NCBI RefSeq assembly: GCF_963678635.1
Contig: NC_087062.1
Span: forward strand, 56,557,970-56,621,969
DNA from: Symsagittifera roscoffensis
Lineage: Eukaryota > Xenacoelomorpha > Acoela > Convolutidae
DNA length: 64,000 bases
Direction of reading: 5' to 3'
Position numbers and translations under genes: made by a program. Position 1 is the first letter of the stretch; the number at the start of each line of letters is the position of its first letter. This document shows, one piece after another, positions 1-9,663 of this stretch. The notes under the pieces were generated by a model that worked only from the letters and a program-made list of their open reading frames with translations, had not been told where the DNA came from and ran no database searches.

Positions 1-2
1 AG

Positions 3-110
3 GGGAGCGTCCGGCATGCGAAAACTAAGCTTCAGAAACGACGCAAGATAAGTATTGAGGAAGTGGATTTAATCGGACCTCAGCTGGAAGTGTCCTTCTG
101 GCGCAACTAG
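3..110 (+). other. Short open frame at the left edge, possible terminal exon
   Basis: A plus-strand frame is open from the window edge to a TAG at 108-110 and gives about 35 residues, basic at first (KLQKRRK) then mixed (ISIEEVDLIGPQLEV). It has no ATG-led start and could be the last exon or a fragment of a gene lying to the left. I do not recognise the peptide. Chance openness is possible over so short a length. Confidence 0.15.
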
Positions 111-565
111 GGAGGGATCCTTCAAGACTCTGGTATAAGGTGGTAAAAATTGGTTTTCATTGACACCGAGCTTACCTAAAGAAAATTTTTGATTGGCTGA
201 AATGCTGACATTGAGTAGTACTAAAAAGAGACAATTTGGGGGAGAGGCTGCAGAATTTCCAAGGAGATGGGACAGAGGCAGGAAAACCTCCCTTTGAAGC
301 AGCACCCGTGATGAATTATATGAGGCCACTTGTACAGTATGACAGTTGCTTTTTCTTGTGGTGGCATATATATCACTGTGGACGCAACATCTTTTTAAAG
401 AAGTGTTAGTGAAATTTTGAAGGGGCCTATCTTTTCGCGCTTTCTGAAAAAACAACTATTCAAATTTTGCGGGGAAAGGAGCTATTTAACGCTCTAAATT
501 CCAAAAACTGCATTTTCAGCACATAAAATTGGGTACTTTAATTTCGCCAATTTGCTCGCAGCTTA
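111..565. other. Unassigned sequence
   Basis: No convincing coding exon, RNA or repeat is seen here. A 128-codon minus-strand frame (69-455) shows no recognisable domain or similarity to the C-terminal part of PTCD3, so it is not called. Confidence 0.4.
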
Positions 566-1556
566 ACCAAATCAGATGGCTGAATGGATGGATGAATGGA
601 GGGATGATTGAATGTAGCGATAGTTGGCGGGCTGGATGAAAAGATCGATGGATCGCAGGATGGATGAAAAGATGGACGGACGGAAGGCTAGATAAATCAA
701 TAGATTTATGGCTACATGGATGGATGGCTGTATGGAACTATGGATGGACATATGCATTTGTGGACGCATGTATAGATGGCTGAATGGATAGTTGGATCGA
801 TGGATGGGTAGATGGATGGACCGATGGTTTGCTGTGGGGAGGAAAGGTAGCATCAGAAAACTCAGATGGCTGAAAGGCTGGTTGTATTAATGGTTGCATG
901 AAATGAGCGCTGGATGGATAAATAAATTATCTATAGATTGCCGGATTGATGGCTGATTGATGCATAGAAGGTTTGATACCTAAATCGATGGATGGCTGGT
1001 TGAGAGAATTAACGATGTGTGGCTAGACGGACACATGTCTAGATGGATTGATAAATTGCTGATTGGATGGATGGATGATCGATGGCTTGATGCATGGATG
1101 GAAGTAAGAATTGAAAGATGAATTGATGCATCGCTGGCTGGATAGCTCGATGGCTGGAGGGATTGATGAATGGCTGAATAAAAGGCTGAGTGGATCAATG
1201 GACGATAGATGGCTAGATAGATGGATGACTTCATAGATGGCTGGCTGGATGGCTGACTGAATGGGATGATGAGTTGCTTGTTGGACGGATGATAGATGGG
1301 TAGGTAGACATAGATGGCTTCATTGATGAATAGATAGCTGGTTGGATGGATGGGTGTTATAGTGGATCCATATTATGATAGATATCCTGACGGAATGCTA
1401 GTTGGACGGATGATGGTTGTCTAGACAGATGAATGGCTAGATAAATGGATTGTTGGATGAATGGCTGTATAGATTCCTGGTTGGATGGCTATATGGATAG
1501 TTGGAAGAACTAAAGAATGGCTGGATGATGGAATAGACGGCTGGCTGACTGGATAC
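566..1556. repeat. Degenerate GGAT/ATGG tetranucleotide array
   Basis: About 1 kb is dominated by interrupted runs of GGAT/TGGA, with words such as GGATGGATGG and GGCTGGATGG. Every frame through it yields low-complexity S/I/H-rich peptides on the minus strand, so open frames here are artefacts of the repeat. It lies downstream of the last recognised PTCD3 exon and may be in a PTCD3 intron. Confidence 0.85.
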
Positions 1557-1559
1557 CCT

Positions 1560-2076
1560 TCATGTACTGCCCTGCCTCGTTTTATCTTGCCTCTCTTTGC
1601 CCTGCACTGCCTTGTACACCCTACCCTGTTCTTTTAGCCTTGCGCTCCATGCGTTGCATTTCGCTTCATTTGCGCTGCTCCGTCTTGCACTGCCCTACAT
1701 TGCCTCTGTGCCCTACCCCTATTCAACCTGCGCTGTCCTACCCTGCTTTGCGCTTCCCTGCCCTGCTTTGCGCTTCCCTGCCCTGCTTTGCGCTCCTCTT
1801 GCCTACCTTGCCCTGCATTGACCTACCCCGCATTGCCCCTCCTCGCCCTCCCCTGCCTTGCATTGCCCTACCCTGCTTCGCCCCTCGTCGCCCTGCCTTG
1901 CACCTTGCCCTGCCTTGCGTTGTCCTACCCTGCTTTTCACCTCCTCGCCCTGCCCTGCACCTTCTTGCCCTCCCCTGCCTTGCGTTGCCCTACCCTGCTT
2001 TGCCCCCGCCTCTCTCTACCTCTCACTTTCTCGCCCTCCCTGCCTTGCGCACGTTACCCTGTCTTGACCCGCCCGT
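1560..2076. repeat. Pyrimidine-rich minisatellite, CCCTGCCTTGC-like words
   Basis: About 0.5 kb is built from recurring CCCTGC, CCTTGC and CTACCCTGC words in irregular 10-15 bp steps. The plus strand is nearly all pyrimidine with regular G, which keeps several frames open and gives Pro/Leu/Cys/Ala-rich peptides without domain character. It directly abuts the GGAT array, with the switch at about 1557. Confidence 0.85.
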
Positions 2077-2332
2077 TTCTCAAGCATTGCAATATACGAT
2101 AAATCTTTAACATGCACAATTACGTTGGTTTCTGGAAGTTTAAACATAAATTATATGGTATAGCTTAAACATGCGGACATAGAGGGAAGCATTTTAGTAT
2201 ATAATAGATTTCCTCATAAAATTTTTAGATCTGCCCCTTATTACAATTGCTCATGCAAATAAACGCATTGAATACGCGTCGTTAATTTTAACATTCTTGT
2301 TCACGTAGTGTAACTGCAATCAACAGACTTGC

Positions 2333-2774
2333 CTGGTCCGTGTCAATAAGCCCAATCGGATGAAAACCGCGTACAGTGCCAGACTAGGTTGTATCCCTAG
2401 CACTTCAACCTCTTTCATTGTAGGCAATAGCAACTTCTCACACGAATCAACGTCTGGGATATTTCTCAAAACTTCTACAAATGTATTGCAATCCGGCACC
2501 ACGTTATTATCTCGCATCAGCGACAGAACATGCACCACAAATTTGTCATAACTTCTTCCGAAATTCGTGCTTTGGGTCCAACAAGATAGAATTATGTTAT
2601 AAACATGTACGTCAAACTGCATATTTTCCGCCAGCTGTTTCTGGAATAAATCAAAAGCCTCGTTTTGTTTTCCGTATTTAACAAGAGATTTTATGATTGT
2701 CGCGTAGTTTTCAGTTGTTTTCTGTTCGATGCTTTCGAAGACTGTTCTAGCAAGACAGTCTTTCTCCATATTTC
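2333..2774 (-). CDS. PTCD3: PTCD3 exon 4: PPR repeats, GC donor
   Basis: The acceptor TTCTGCCAG|GAAATATGG lies at 2775. The exon encodes at least three PPR-like helical pairs: TTENYATIIKSLVKYGKQNE, FDVHVYNIILSCW and VVPDCNTFVEVLRNI. These are followed by MKEVEVLGIQPSLALYAVFI, which matches REMKAIGIEPSLATYHHII of vertebrate PTCD3. No GT donor fits, but CAG|GCAAGT, the usual form of a GC-AG intron donor, occurs at 2333/2332; past it the frame stops within a few codons. PPR repeats bind single-stranded RNA; mS39 lies near the mRNA entry of the mitoribosome. The following exon was not found. Confidence 0.8.
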
Positions 2775-4389
2775 CTGGCAGAAAGCATCAATGGTGAGAG
2801 CTTTACATAATGTGACAATAAAATACTTCATTAAAATTGCGACTAGGTGAAAACCATCTGGTTTGACTAGATATAAATTGATTGTGAAATTCATATTTCA
2901 CAACGCTAAGCTCTTTCATATGGACGAGCCCATAACATGAGTTCCAATAAAGAATGTCATGTTTTCAAGTTAATAATCCCAGATAAACTTCGTATAACCG
3001 TAGTATCTACTTGCCCCAAAATGCTAAGCAATCCGTATTCAAATTTTCAAGGTAATTTAATTTCCCCTAATTTCTCCTTTCAGAATCATATTTTCACGGT
3101 ATAACAGTTGCTAGTGGACTATAAAAATAACCTGTTTCGTTCACTTGTGATTTCATTTCGTCAATTTTTGCCAGTAGATCCTCTTCTGGGTCCATTTTTT
3201 CGGCCTGTCTTAAGGTCGAGGTCAGTCTGACTGGGTCCGGAGTTGGCTTCCGGTCAACATTTCCAAAATAGGCCAACAGAGCGAACAGTTGAGACTTCGA
3301 CCTGTCACTTAACGCCAATTTCTAAAACAAGGCAGCTCAGATCATCATCATCTTTAAGTGCTAGATCACTTGGAACGCAATATTTAAATTAAACACACAG
3401 GAATTGACTATTTGATTGGCTTGCACAAACTCTTTTTTCCCTTATTTTCTCCGAGTTTGCATTTATTATTACCAAAGGGGACTTAGTTGTATGTGAGTCA
3501 AAATAATGAACATAAAGGGAAAAATTTCAAAAAAAAATGTCGAAAAAACACCAGATATACCAAAAACTTGTTTTGTCTCAAAAGATGTTTTGTCTCGAAT
3601 TGTCTTGCACAAAGCTTATTTTGAGAAAAACATATCGGATAAACATGTGATTGTTAAACTAACATCGAAACAAAGCGTAGGAAGCGGTAATAAATACGAC
3701 AATACATAAAAAACTTTCCGAATTAAAAAAAACTCCAAAACCAGCCTCCTCTCAAAACACACACACACTCTTTTTATCTCAACAAATGACGCAATATCAG
3801 GCTTCTAAGCCAAAATAGTATGGGCCGAAATCTTCCTAGCCAAAAATGGCCAGCAGACAAAAAGCCAACAGACAGTTGTAAAAGTGTCAGTGAACTCGAG
3901 GAAACCGATTGAAAAAAGAGGCTGATTTGTTTCTTTTGAAAATTTTTTGAATTTCAAAGAAAAAACATTGAGGCTTAATTCGGATCAGTAGCTTGCCGAG
4001 GTAAGGAGCGACCGCTCCCCCCCCCCTCCCTCAGTTCTGGTTGCATATTTTTTCCAAGTTCCGCCCATTTGATATAATTCTACGAGACCTATTTTCGGCT
4101 GACCAACATCAAAAAAGTTTTTAAAGGCGCCTCTGGCGCCAATATAACTATATTTGAGGGGGGAGCGCGCGCCAAAAAAAATCAAATTTTTTGGTCAAAT
4201 ATATTTTTAAAAGTGCTCAAAACGTCGCTTTGAGCCTGTTTTTTTCAACAATTTGCCTGCAATCCCCCTATTCTGATTTCTGCAACTGAAATATCCTCAA
4301 ATTGAGCTAGTTGCATCGTTAAAAGTTGCTCCCCAATACAACAGTGAGTTGGCTTGATTCAAGATCTCAATGCTCATAATTAAACCTAC
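2775..4389 (-). other. PTCD3 introns 2-3 with intronic repeat debris
   Basis: Apart from exon 3 this stretch is intronic. At about 3976-4270 there is a block with a C-tract (CTCCCCCCCCCCTCCCTC) and GGCGCC words that looks like a fragment of a dispersed repeat; a 66-codon minus frame across it has no recognised domain. The remainder is AT-rich without visible signals. Confidence 0.5.
3132..3321 (-). CDS. PTCD3: PTCD3 exon 3
   Basis: The acceptor TTGTTTTAG|AAATTGG lies at 3322-3323 and the donor AACAG|GTTATT at 3132/3131. The product begins KLALSDRSKSQLFALLAYFG, corresponding to the NSLLDLLCYYGDQ segment of vertebrate PTCD3. It then passes into a charged, poorly conserved linker (MDPEEDLLAKIDEMK), where the vertebrate protein also has an acidic linker. 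The exon is 190 nt and ends with one base of a split Gly codon completed by exon 4. Confidence 0.8.
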
Positions 4390-4763
4390 TTGTTCGTCCG
4401 ACAGAGCGTTGTAGAACTCAACTGCTTCCTCTACTTTCTGAGTAAATACAAAATACTCGATTTTCTCGTCTAGCGAGTATCCAGCCGCAATCCTGTCAAT
4501 CTTGTCCCCTTCATACACCATGTCATCACTCCACCCCATCTGGTTGAGCTTCTCAATTCCCCCCTTCATTTCTATCTGGATTGGGTGGGGGTAGAAAGCC
4601 TCGACTCTGGGAATTGCAGTATCCATGTGAAAGAGTTGAGGCATGTTTCTGAATACCATATCTGCAGCTGCTTCTCCGAATGCGTGAGCTGCCATGCAGT
4701 CTTCTCGGTCTTTTTCCGTGTAGGGCAGCAAGTATGGGTCATCTATGTACTGGTATCCATGAC
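4390..4763 (-). CDS. PTCD3: PTCD3 exon 2
   Basis: The acceptor TTTTTTAAG|GTCATGG lies at 4764. The exon opens with GYQYIDDPYLLPYTEKDRED, matching the conserved DDPYLMP region of PTCD3, and continues through AAADMVFRNMPQLF and PHPIQIEMKGG to VEEAVEFYNALSDEQ. The last part aligns with the family's helical segment before the first PPR repeats. The donor is CAA|GTAGGT at 4390/4389. Reading past it into the intron gives another 20-odd sense codons, so the splice site rather than the open frame sets the end. Length and phase (2 + 372 nt) fit both neighbours. Confidence 0.85.
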
Positions 4764-6912
4764 CTTAAAAAACATTTGAAGGATATGCACTCTCCGTTTA
4801 AAGAAGTACCACAGAATAAAAATTCGACTGCGCAAAAAAATTTGAAACTTGAGCTTTTCAGACTGGTAACAAGCAGTGTAATTACGTATAAACAAACTAC
4901 TGGGTTTTTGGATTGGGACCCTTCAAAGTCAGCTGGACATCCCCGTCTGTTTTTTCTCATCCTTCTTTTAGCTGCCGACATTAACCGCAACAGCACCGAA
5001 ACTTTTACAGCCCAACTTGCAAACAACCACACCCTGCCTTTACAGTATGAAATACAACTAATACAAGCATCATCACTTATCAACGTGCAACGAACACAGA
5101 TCCCTAAATTAAAAGCCCACAAACCACCCAAATGCCTCTCACTGAGAACCGAGCTTTATCTAAAACCCACAATAACCCTGTAATATCTGCAAATCACTTC
5201 AGATTTATGTCACTAAACTTAAATTGCATATCCGGGAAAGCACCCAAAATAGTAGCGCACAAACGAGCGAGTACCAGAAACACACGGCAACTTTTCGGGA
5301 AAAACGCCCCTCGTTTGATCCAAACTATACTGTAATACGATAACCAGAGAAGTTCCTTACTACCATACAACTTGCTCCTTTTTGAAACTACCACTTTAAA
5401 CTAATTTATTCTATTTGTAAACGAGAATTCTTAAAGGATCATAGAGCACATTCACACCACTAGCGTTTAAAAAACCGTAGATAATTAACCACTCCCCCCA
5501 GCGAAGGAGATACCTCACCACAACGCTTGCAGAAGTCACACTTCTCCGCTTAACTGGGCACAACTTCGCCCGAATAAAATCCTGCCCAAGTATTTATATG
5601 ATTATTACCTCATTTAGGTTTCCCACTCCAATTATGCACGCAGCGCTGCATCTTTTCACAAAGAGGCGAAGCTTCGCAAACACTAGCGGGAATACGACAA
5701 AAGGCAGCTCTATCAAGTTTTCAGATAAAAGAAAAGGAAAAAAATCAACCTTACAACCCCCCTCCCCCCAATCGATTTAGAGGGGGGGGGGGGGGGGGGG
5801 GTTGAAAATATGGAATTTTCATAGGCTAACTTAAAGTATAGCCTTCCATTCATTGGTGAGACTTCCATTCTTTCGAGAGACTTCCATTTTTCGTGTTGCT
5901 ATAGATTATACCTAAAGCTTTTCGTAAGTATCTAGGTAGTTTGGTGGATAATAAGTTATCTTTATCAAATCAAATTGCTTTAATTAAAACAAAGTTAGGT
6001 AGGCATTGTGAAGTTGTTTCAAAGATGAGACTTTTTGTACCTAGAACGGTCATAATATGATAATTAAAATTCAAACGTTTTTCAAACGTAATTAAAGGAC
6101 TGTTGGTATATGACTGTACTGCTTTTTCACAATAAAATTCGATCTTCTTGTTTCGGAAGTAGCCTATTAAATTGATATATTTCAAACGAAAGTTTAATAG
6201 CGTTTCGGATGAGTTTAATCAATATAAAACTCTTTCTGTCCATGAATTTTTTGTACATGAACTTCTCAAATATTGCATGCGCTCCCTCAACAATCTTCAT
6301 GCTAATCATTTTTTGAAGAGACTTTTCGTGAGAAATGAATTTGCTTTATAATACAAGGTCATCTCTCCCATATTTCAAAAAACCAATTTCTAGGCAAAAA
6401 ATTTAATCCACTTTCCTGTAAAATAGAGGTGCCAAGCTCTTCAATATATTGTGCCAAAATCAACTTTTGCCCGAAAATTTCGAACAAATGAGTTCAAATG
6501 AAATTTGTTGTTTTGTTCATAAACTTAAAGATACTTATATTGTAGAAAATTCAGAGCTCTCTCGCTTTATTTTTGAAAATTCATTATTTTTTGCCGGAAC
6601 AATGGATGATTGATGTTAAGAACACAAAATTAGGCTGATAAAGTTCGATTGAAAGTTCACTATAGCAAACTCTCTGGTTTTCGAGACAGACGCATTTTGA
6701 GAAAAAAAAATCGATTTTGCTTGAGCCTTGAACTCGCTCTAACTGTCTTCGAAGTTGTTTATTTTTTGCTTTGCTTAAATCGTGATTGAGTACTGTACAG
6801 CTGACAAAATGGGGTGGTCATTCCATACTAAAAATTGCACTTTTTCAAACCTTCGGTTTTCGAGAAATCACCTATTTTTTTTTAATTTTTCGATATTTTC
6901 AGTTTTACTTAG
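4764..6912 (-). other. PTCD3 intron 1, part 3' of the retrotransposon
   Basis: There is no exon-like sequence between exon 2 and the retrotransposon edge. The stretch contains a perfect palindrome GCGAAGCTTCGC near 5666 and a run of 20 G at 5782-5801 preceded by AATCGATTT. Short minus frames at 5970-6309 are AT-rich, unrecognised and probably chance. Confidence 0.5.
5782..5801 (+). repeat. Poly(G) tract of 20
   Basis: An uninterrupted G run is flanked by AATCGATTTAGA on the left and TTGAAA on the right. A similar arrangement in the opposite orientation occurs at 25433-25456. Confidence 0.9.
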
Positions 6913-7335
6913 TGTGATCTAGTGTCCCTTCGGATGGCTGTGGACAGCTATATCGTCGTTTATTGATAATGTTGTAAGCTGTTCGAATATTAATTAGCGC
7001 TACTGGCTATCGATTGTTATTGATTGTTTCCATAATTTATATGTCTCGAGCGGTTAAGACTTATCTTGCTTTTAAGGACGCAGGATTCGGTTCTTAACTT
7101 CTGGAATATCGCTAGTCGATCGGCGCAAGTTAGAGCATGATTCTAATATTTTATTCTCTTCAAGTCTACCCAATTGATTAGTAGCTCGGTATAAATCTCC
7201 TATGATTGGTATTAATTACCATCAATATTTACATAGTTAAATAAATATAGATGTATGAACTTCATTTCATTAACAAGGTTAATTATGTAATCTAATATAG
7301 CATAAGAATGCATGACGTCATGTAGTGATGTCACA
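6913..7335 (-). repeat. 3' LTR of the retrotransposon
   Basis: This is the partner of the LTR at 17064-17486 with the same length and no difference that I can see. It carries the same TGACGTCA (7313-7320) and AATAAA (6959-6964, minus strand). Because the element lies sense to PTCD3, this AATAAA could in principle terminate host transcripts inside the intron. Confidence 0.95.
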
Positions 7336-8490
7336 CTACCTCACAAGAAGAAATCTTCCCGGGTGGTTTTCAGTTTTTGACTGTTTACAGTTAAAATAAT
7401 TAAGTTTAAAATCGACAATCAGATTGACAAAATATATACTGCTACAGGAAAATGAGTAATTGAACTATCAAGTTATCACAAAAATAATTAACATTCATTG
7501 GTTTAGAAGCACAGGTTATTACTTCAATTTACATTATGTGAAAGAGAATTCAATTGAGTTTAAATGGGAAATATTTAAATGGGGATAGGAAGCCACATTG
7601 AGTCGGGTTAAGGGAGTTAAGTGATAGATGATAGGGTCAGATTAATGATATCATGATGTATTCAGTTGTCAGCTTTAGCTGAATTTGCACGGCAAGTACT
7701 GTCGCGTGGATTTGCTGACTAGTTTTGGTCGTCGTTTCGTTTCACATTTTGGTATCGCTGTCTTCGTTCGTTCGTTGCTTGACATTCGTGTTGCTCTATC
7801 GATGCTGAGGTCGGTGTCTAAGTTAAGATGAGGCTGTTAAGTTCTTCTCGTATCCTCAATAATTGCGAATGTGTTTTCAACAACTTAACAATGATTTGTT
7901 TTATTGAAATATTCACTTTGTTTTTGAAGCTTTTCAACTAGAAACGCAATTTGTACTCTGTTATACATGCTGATAATTTGATGCTTCGTCTTCTACTCGT
8001 TTTTTGTTTTTGTTCCCTCAGAACTCTTTTTGTCTTCTTCGTATGGGTGTTTTGTGCCTTTGTTGGCCTTACTCCCTGAATGAAGGTGATCGACTTTATT
8101 ATTTGAAAAAGTCAAAATTACACGTTTCAACGATGTTTTTGCATTGGTCGCGATCATCGTATTTTGTGCAGTGTCTGGCTTTTCGTGTTTTCAATTCGTT
8201 TCTTCAACTGTAGCTGCACTTCACTCCTATAGGCTATTCAGGCAATTTGCTGGTTCGCCTGAGCAAAATTTGGCATCAGTTAGAATTAAAATTGATGAAT
8301 TTCAGTTTTTCATCAAATTTGTTGATATTTATGATGTTCTAATTAGCTTTTCAAGTTCGCGTGTTGTTTTTAAGCATTACTTGTAACCTTTCAGGGTTGT
8401 CCTAACAATTCCGTTGGATCTTTGCTGGCACATTTGAGTGTTTTCTTTCCGCATTTCTGCAAAGATATCCCTCGAAAGTTATTTTTCTTG
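7336..8490 (-). other. Retrotransposon 3' non-coding segment
   Basis: About 1.15 kb lies between the tandem repeats and the 3' LTR, without a frame worth calling on either strand and without an env-like frame. The element strand next to the LTR reads GTGAGGTAG, a weak purine tract where the polypurine primer for plus-strand synthesis is expected. Confidence 0.6.
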
Positions 8491-9295
8491 TTTTTCCTAT
8501 ACTAATACATGGGAATGTTGAGAATTGATGTGTCACCAATTTTTGGTCTGGTAGTGGACCAACTTCGTGCCTGTCCGTCATTGGTGATTTGAAGATTAAT
8601 GAGCCCAAAATTTTTGAATTTCCTTCGACTCGTTGATGGGGGACGAAAAACTTTTTTATTCGTAATGCTTAAACATGGGCGGTGAGGGTGATTTTTCACA
8701 TCTCGAGATGTACACATTTCCTCCTCCGCCGAGCTTCTGGAGCCTCCTTATTGGTGGTCCTGGGATCATTGGTAGTGAAATTTTCAAAATCCATTCAGAA
8801 GTTTGATGGGGGACGTGAGAATTTTTGATTCCCCATCTTAATACATGGCCGGAGAGGGTGATTTTTGAGATCTCGGCTTTTAAACAATTCCTCCTCCGCC
8901 GGGCTTCAGGATCCTCCTCATTGGTGCTAGAGAGCTCACTGGTGTCAAAATTTCGAGATTCGATCACTGAGTTGTCGGGGTGCTCGAAACTTTTTTATTC
9001 GTGATCTTAATACATGGGAGGTTGAGGTGTTTTTTGATATCTCGAGTTCTATACATTTCCTACTGCGCTGCGCTTCTGCAGGCTCCTCATTGGTGCTGCA
9101 GATGTCATCGGCGGTACTAATTTAAAATTTCTTCTTCTGAAATTTTTCTGGGGTCCCAAAATTTTTTTATTCCCTATGTTAATACATGGGGATTTCGTGC
9201 ATTTTTTGAGATCTCCAGGAAGTTGACTTCTGCTAGTGAGCCGGCTTTGTGCACGTGTCCGTAGGGTGCTGCAATGATGATAACCGGTGAAATAA
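8491..9295 (-). repeat. Five-unit ~170-bp degenerate tandem repeat inside the retrotransposon
   Basis: The word TAATACATGGG or a close variant recurs at about 8503, 8669, 8839, 9008 and 9180, a spacing of 166-172 bp. The units also share CCTCCTCCGCCG.GCTTC, CTCATTGGTG and TTGATGGGGGACG followed by a T-run. The units are diverged, not a recent expansion. The block lies between the second macro frame and the 3' non-coding part. Minus-strand frames through it have no recognised domain. Confidence 0.85.
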
Positions 9296-9301
9296 CGCTG
9301 T

Positions 9302-9628
9302 TTAGACATAGACGAAGACTTTTATGTCGCCTTTTCGGAAGATATCGTAAATGATGTTGAAAACTGAATTTTCTCGTAATTTATCGAGACCACAACCTAT
9401 CTTCGGAATCGCAATTTGTTTGATTCCTTGTTCGATTAGCTGTTTCCTCATGCAGCGGAGGCTGCGTGTAAAATCATAATAAGACGGTTTTTTGAAATAT
9501 TGCGTTTTTGTCACTTGATTGAATATTGATTTGTTTTGAGAAGGAATGTGCACAGAAACTGAGGCCCCAACTTGTGGTGTTTCGATCGACTTCAACGTGG
9601 GCTGTAGTGGCAAATGTTTTGAATGCAT
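9302..9628 (-). CDS. Second, N-terminally short macro domain frame
   Basis: The 108-codon ATG-started frame lies 35 bp past the pol stop and in another frame. From QPTLKSIETP to its end it aligns with the last 100 residues of the pol macro domain at about 63% identity (counted by eye). It keeps VTK with K41 and PKIGCGLDKL with D82, the equivalents of both TARG1 catalytic residues. The first part of the fold (the AHCVSSD segment) is absent, because the copy begins within the domain. It may be a partial tandem duplication, expressed separately or not at all. Openness over about 100 codons after 37% divergence suggests it was not free to decay for all of that time. Confidence 0.75.
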   Translation of the reverse strand: MHSKHLPLQPTLKSIETPQVGASVSVHIPSQNKSIFNQVTKTQYFKKPSYYDFTRSLRCMRKQLIEQGIKQIAIPKIGCGLDKLRENSVFNIIYDIFRKGDIKVFVYV

Positions 9629-9663
9629 GCATGAACGGTACTAGCTGATATCCGGATTTTTCG

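Noticed and set aside
69..455. 128-codon minus-strand frame near the left edge
   Set aside because: No domain, composition not convincing, and no similarity to the missing PTCD3 C-terminus.
1562..2110. 182-codon Pro/Leu/Cys-rich plus frame
   Set aside because: It is a direct translation of the pyrimidine-rich minisatellite; several frames are open at once.
4739..5131. 130-codon minus frame overlapping PTCD3 exon 2
   Set aside because: It is in a different frame from the exon and mostly intronic; no homology.
7336..8490. An env gene making the element an endogenous retrovirus
   Set aside because: No frame with a signal peptide, glycoprotein-like Cys pattern or membrane anchor is seen between pol and the 3' LTR.
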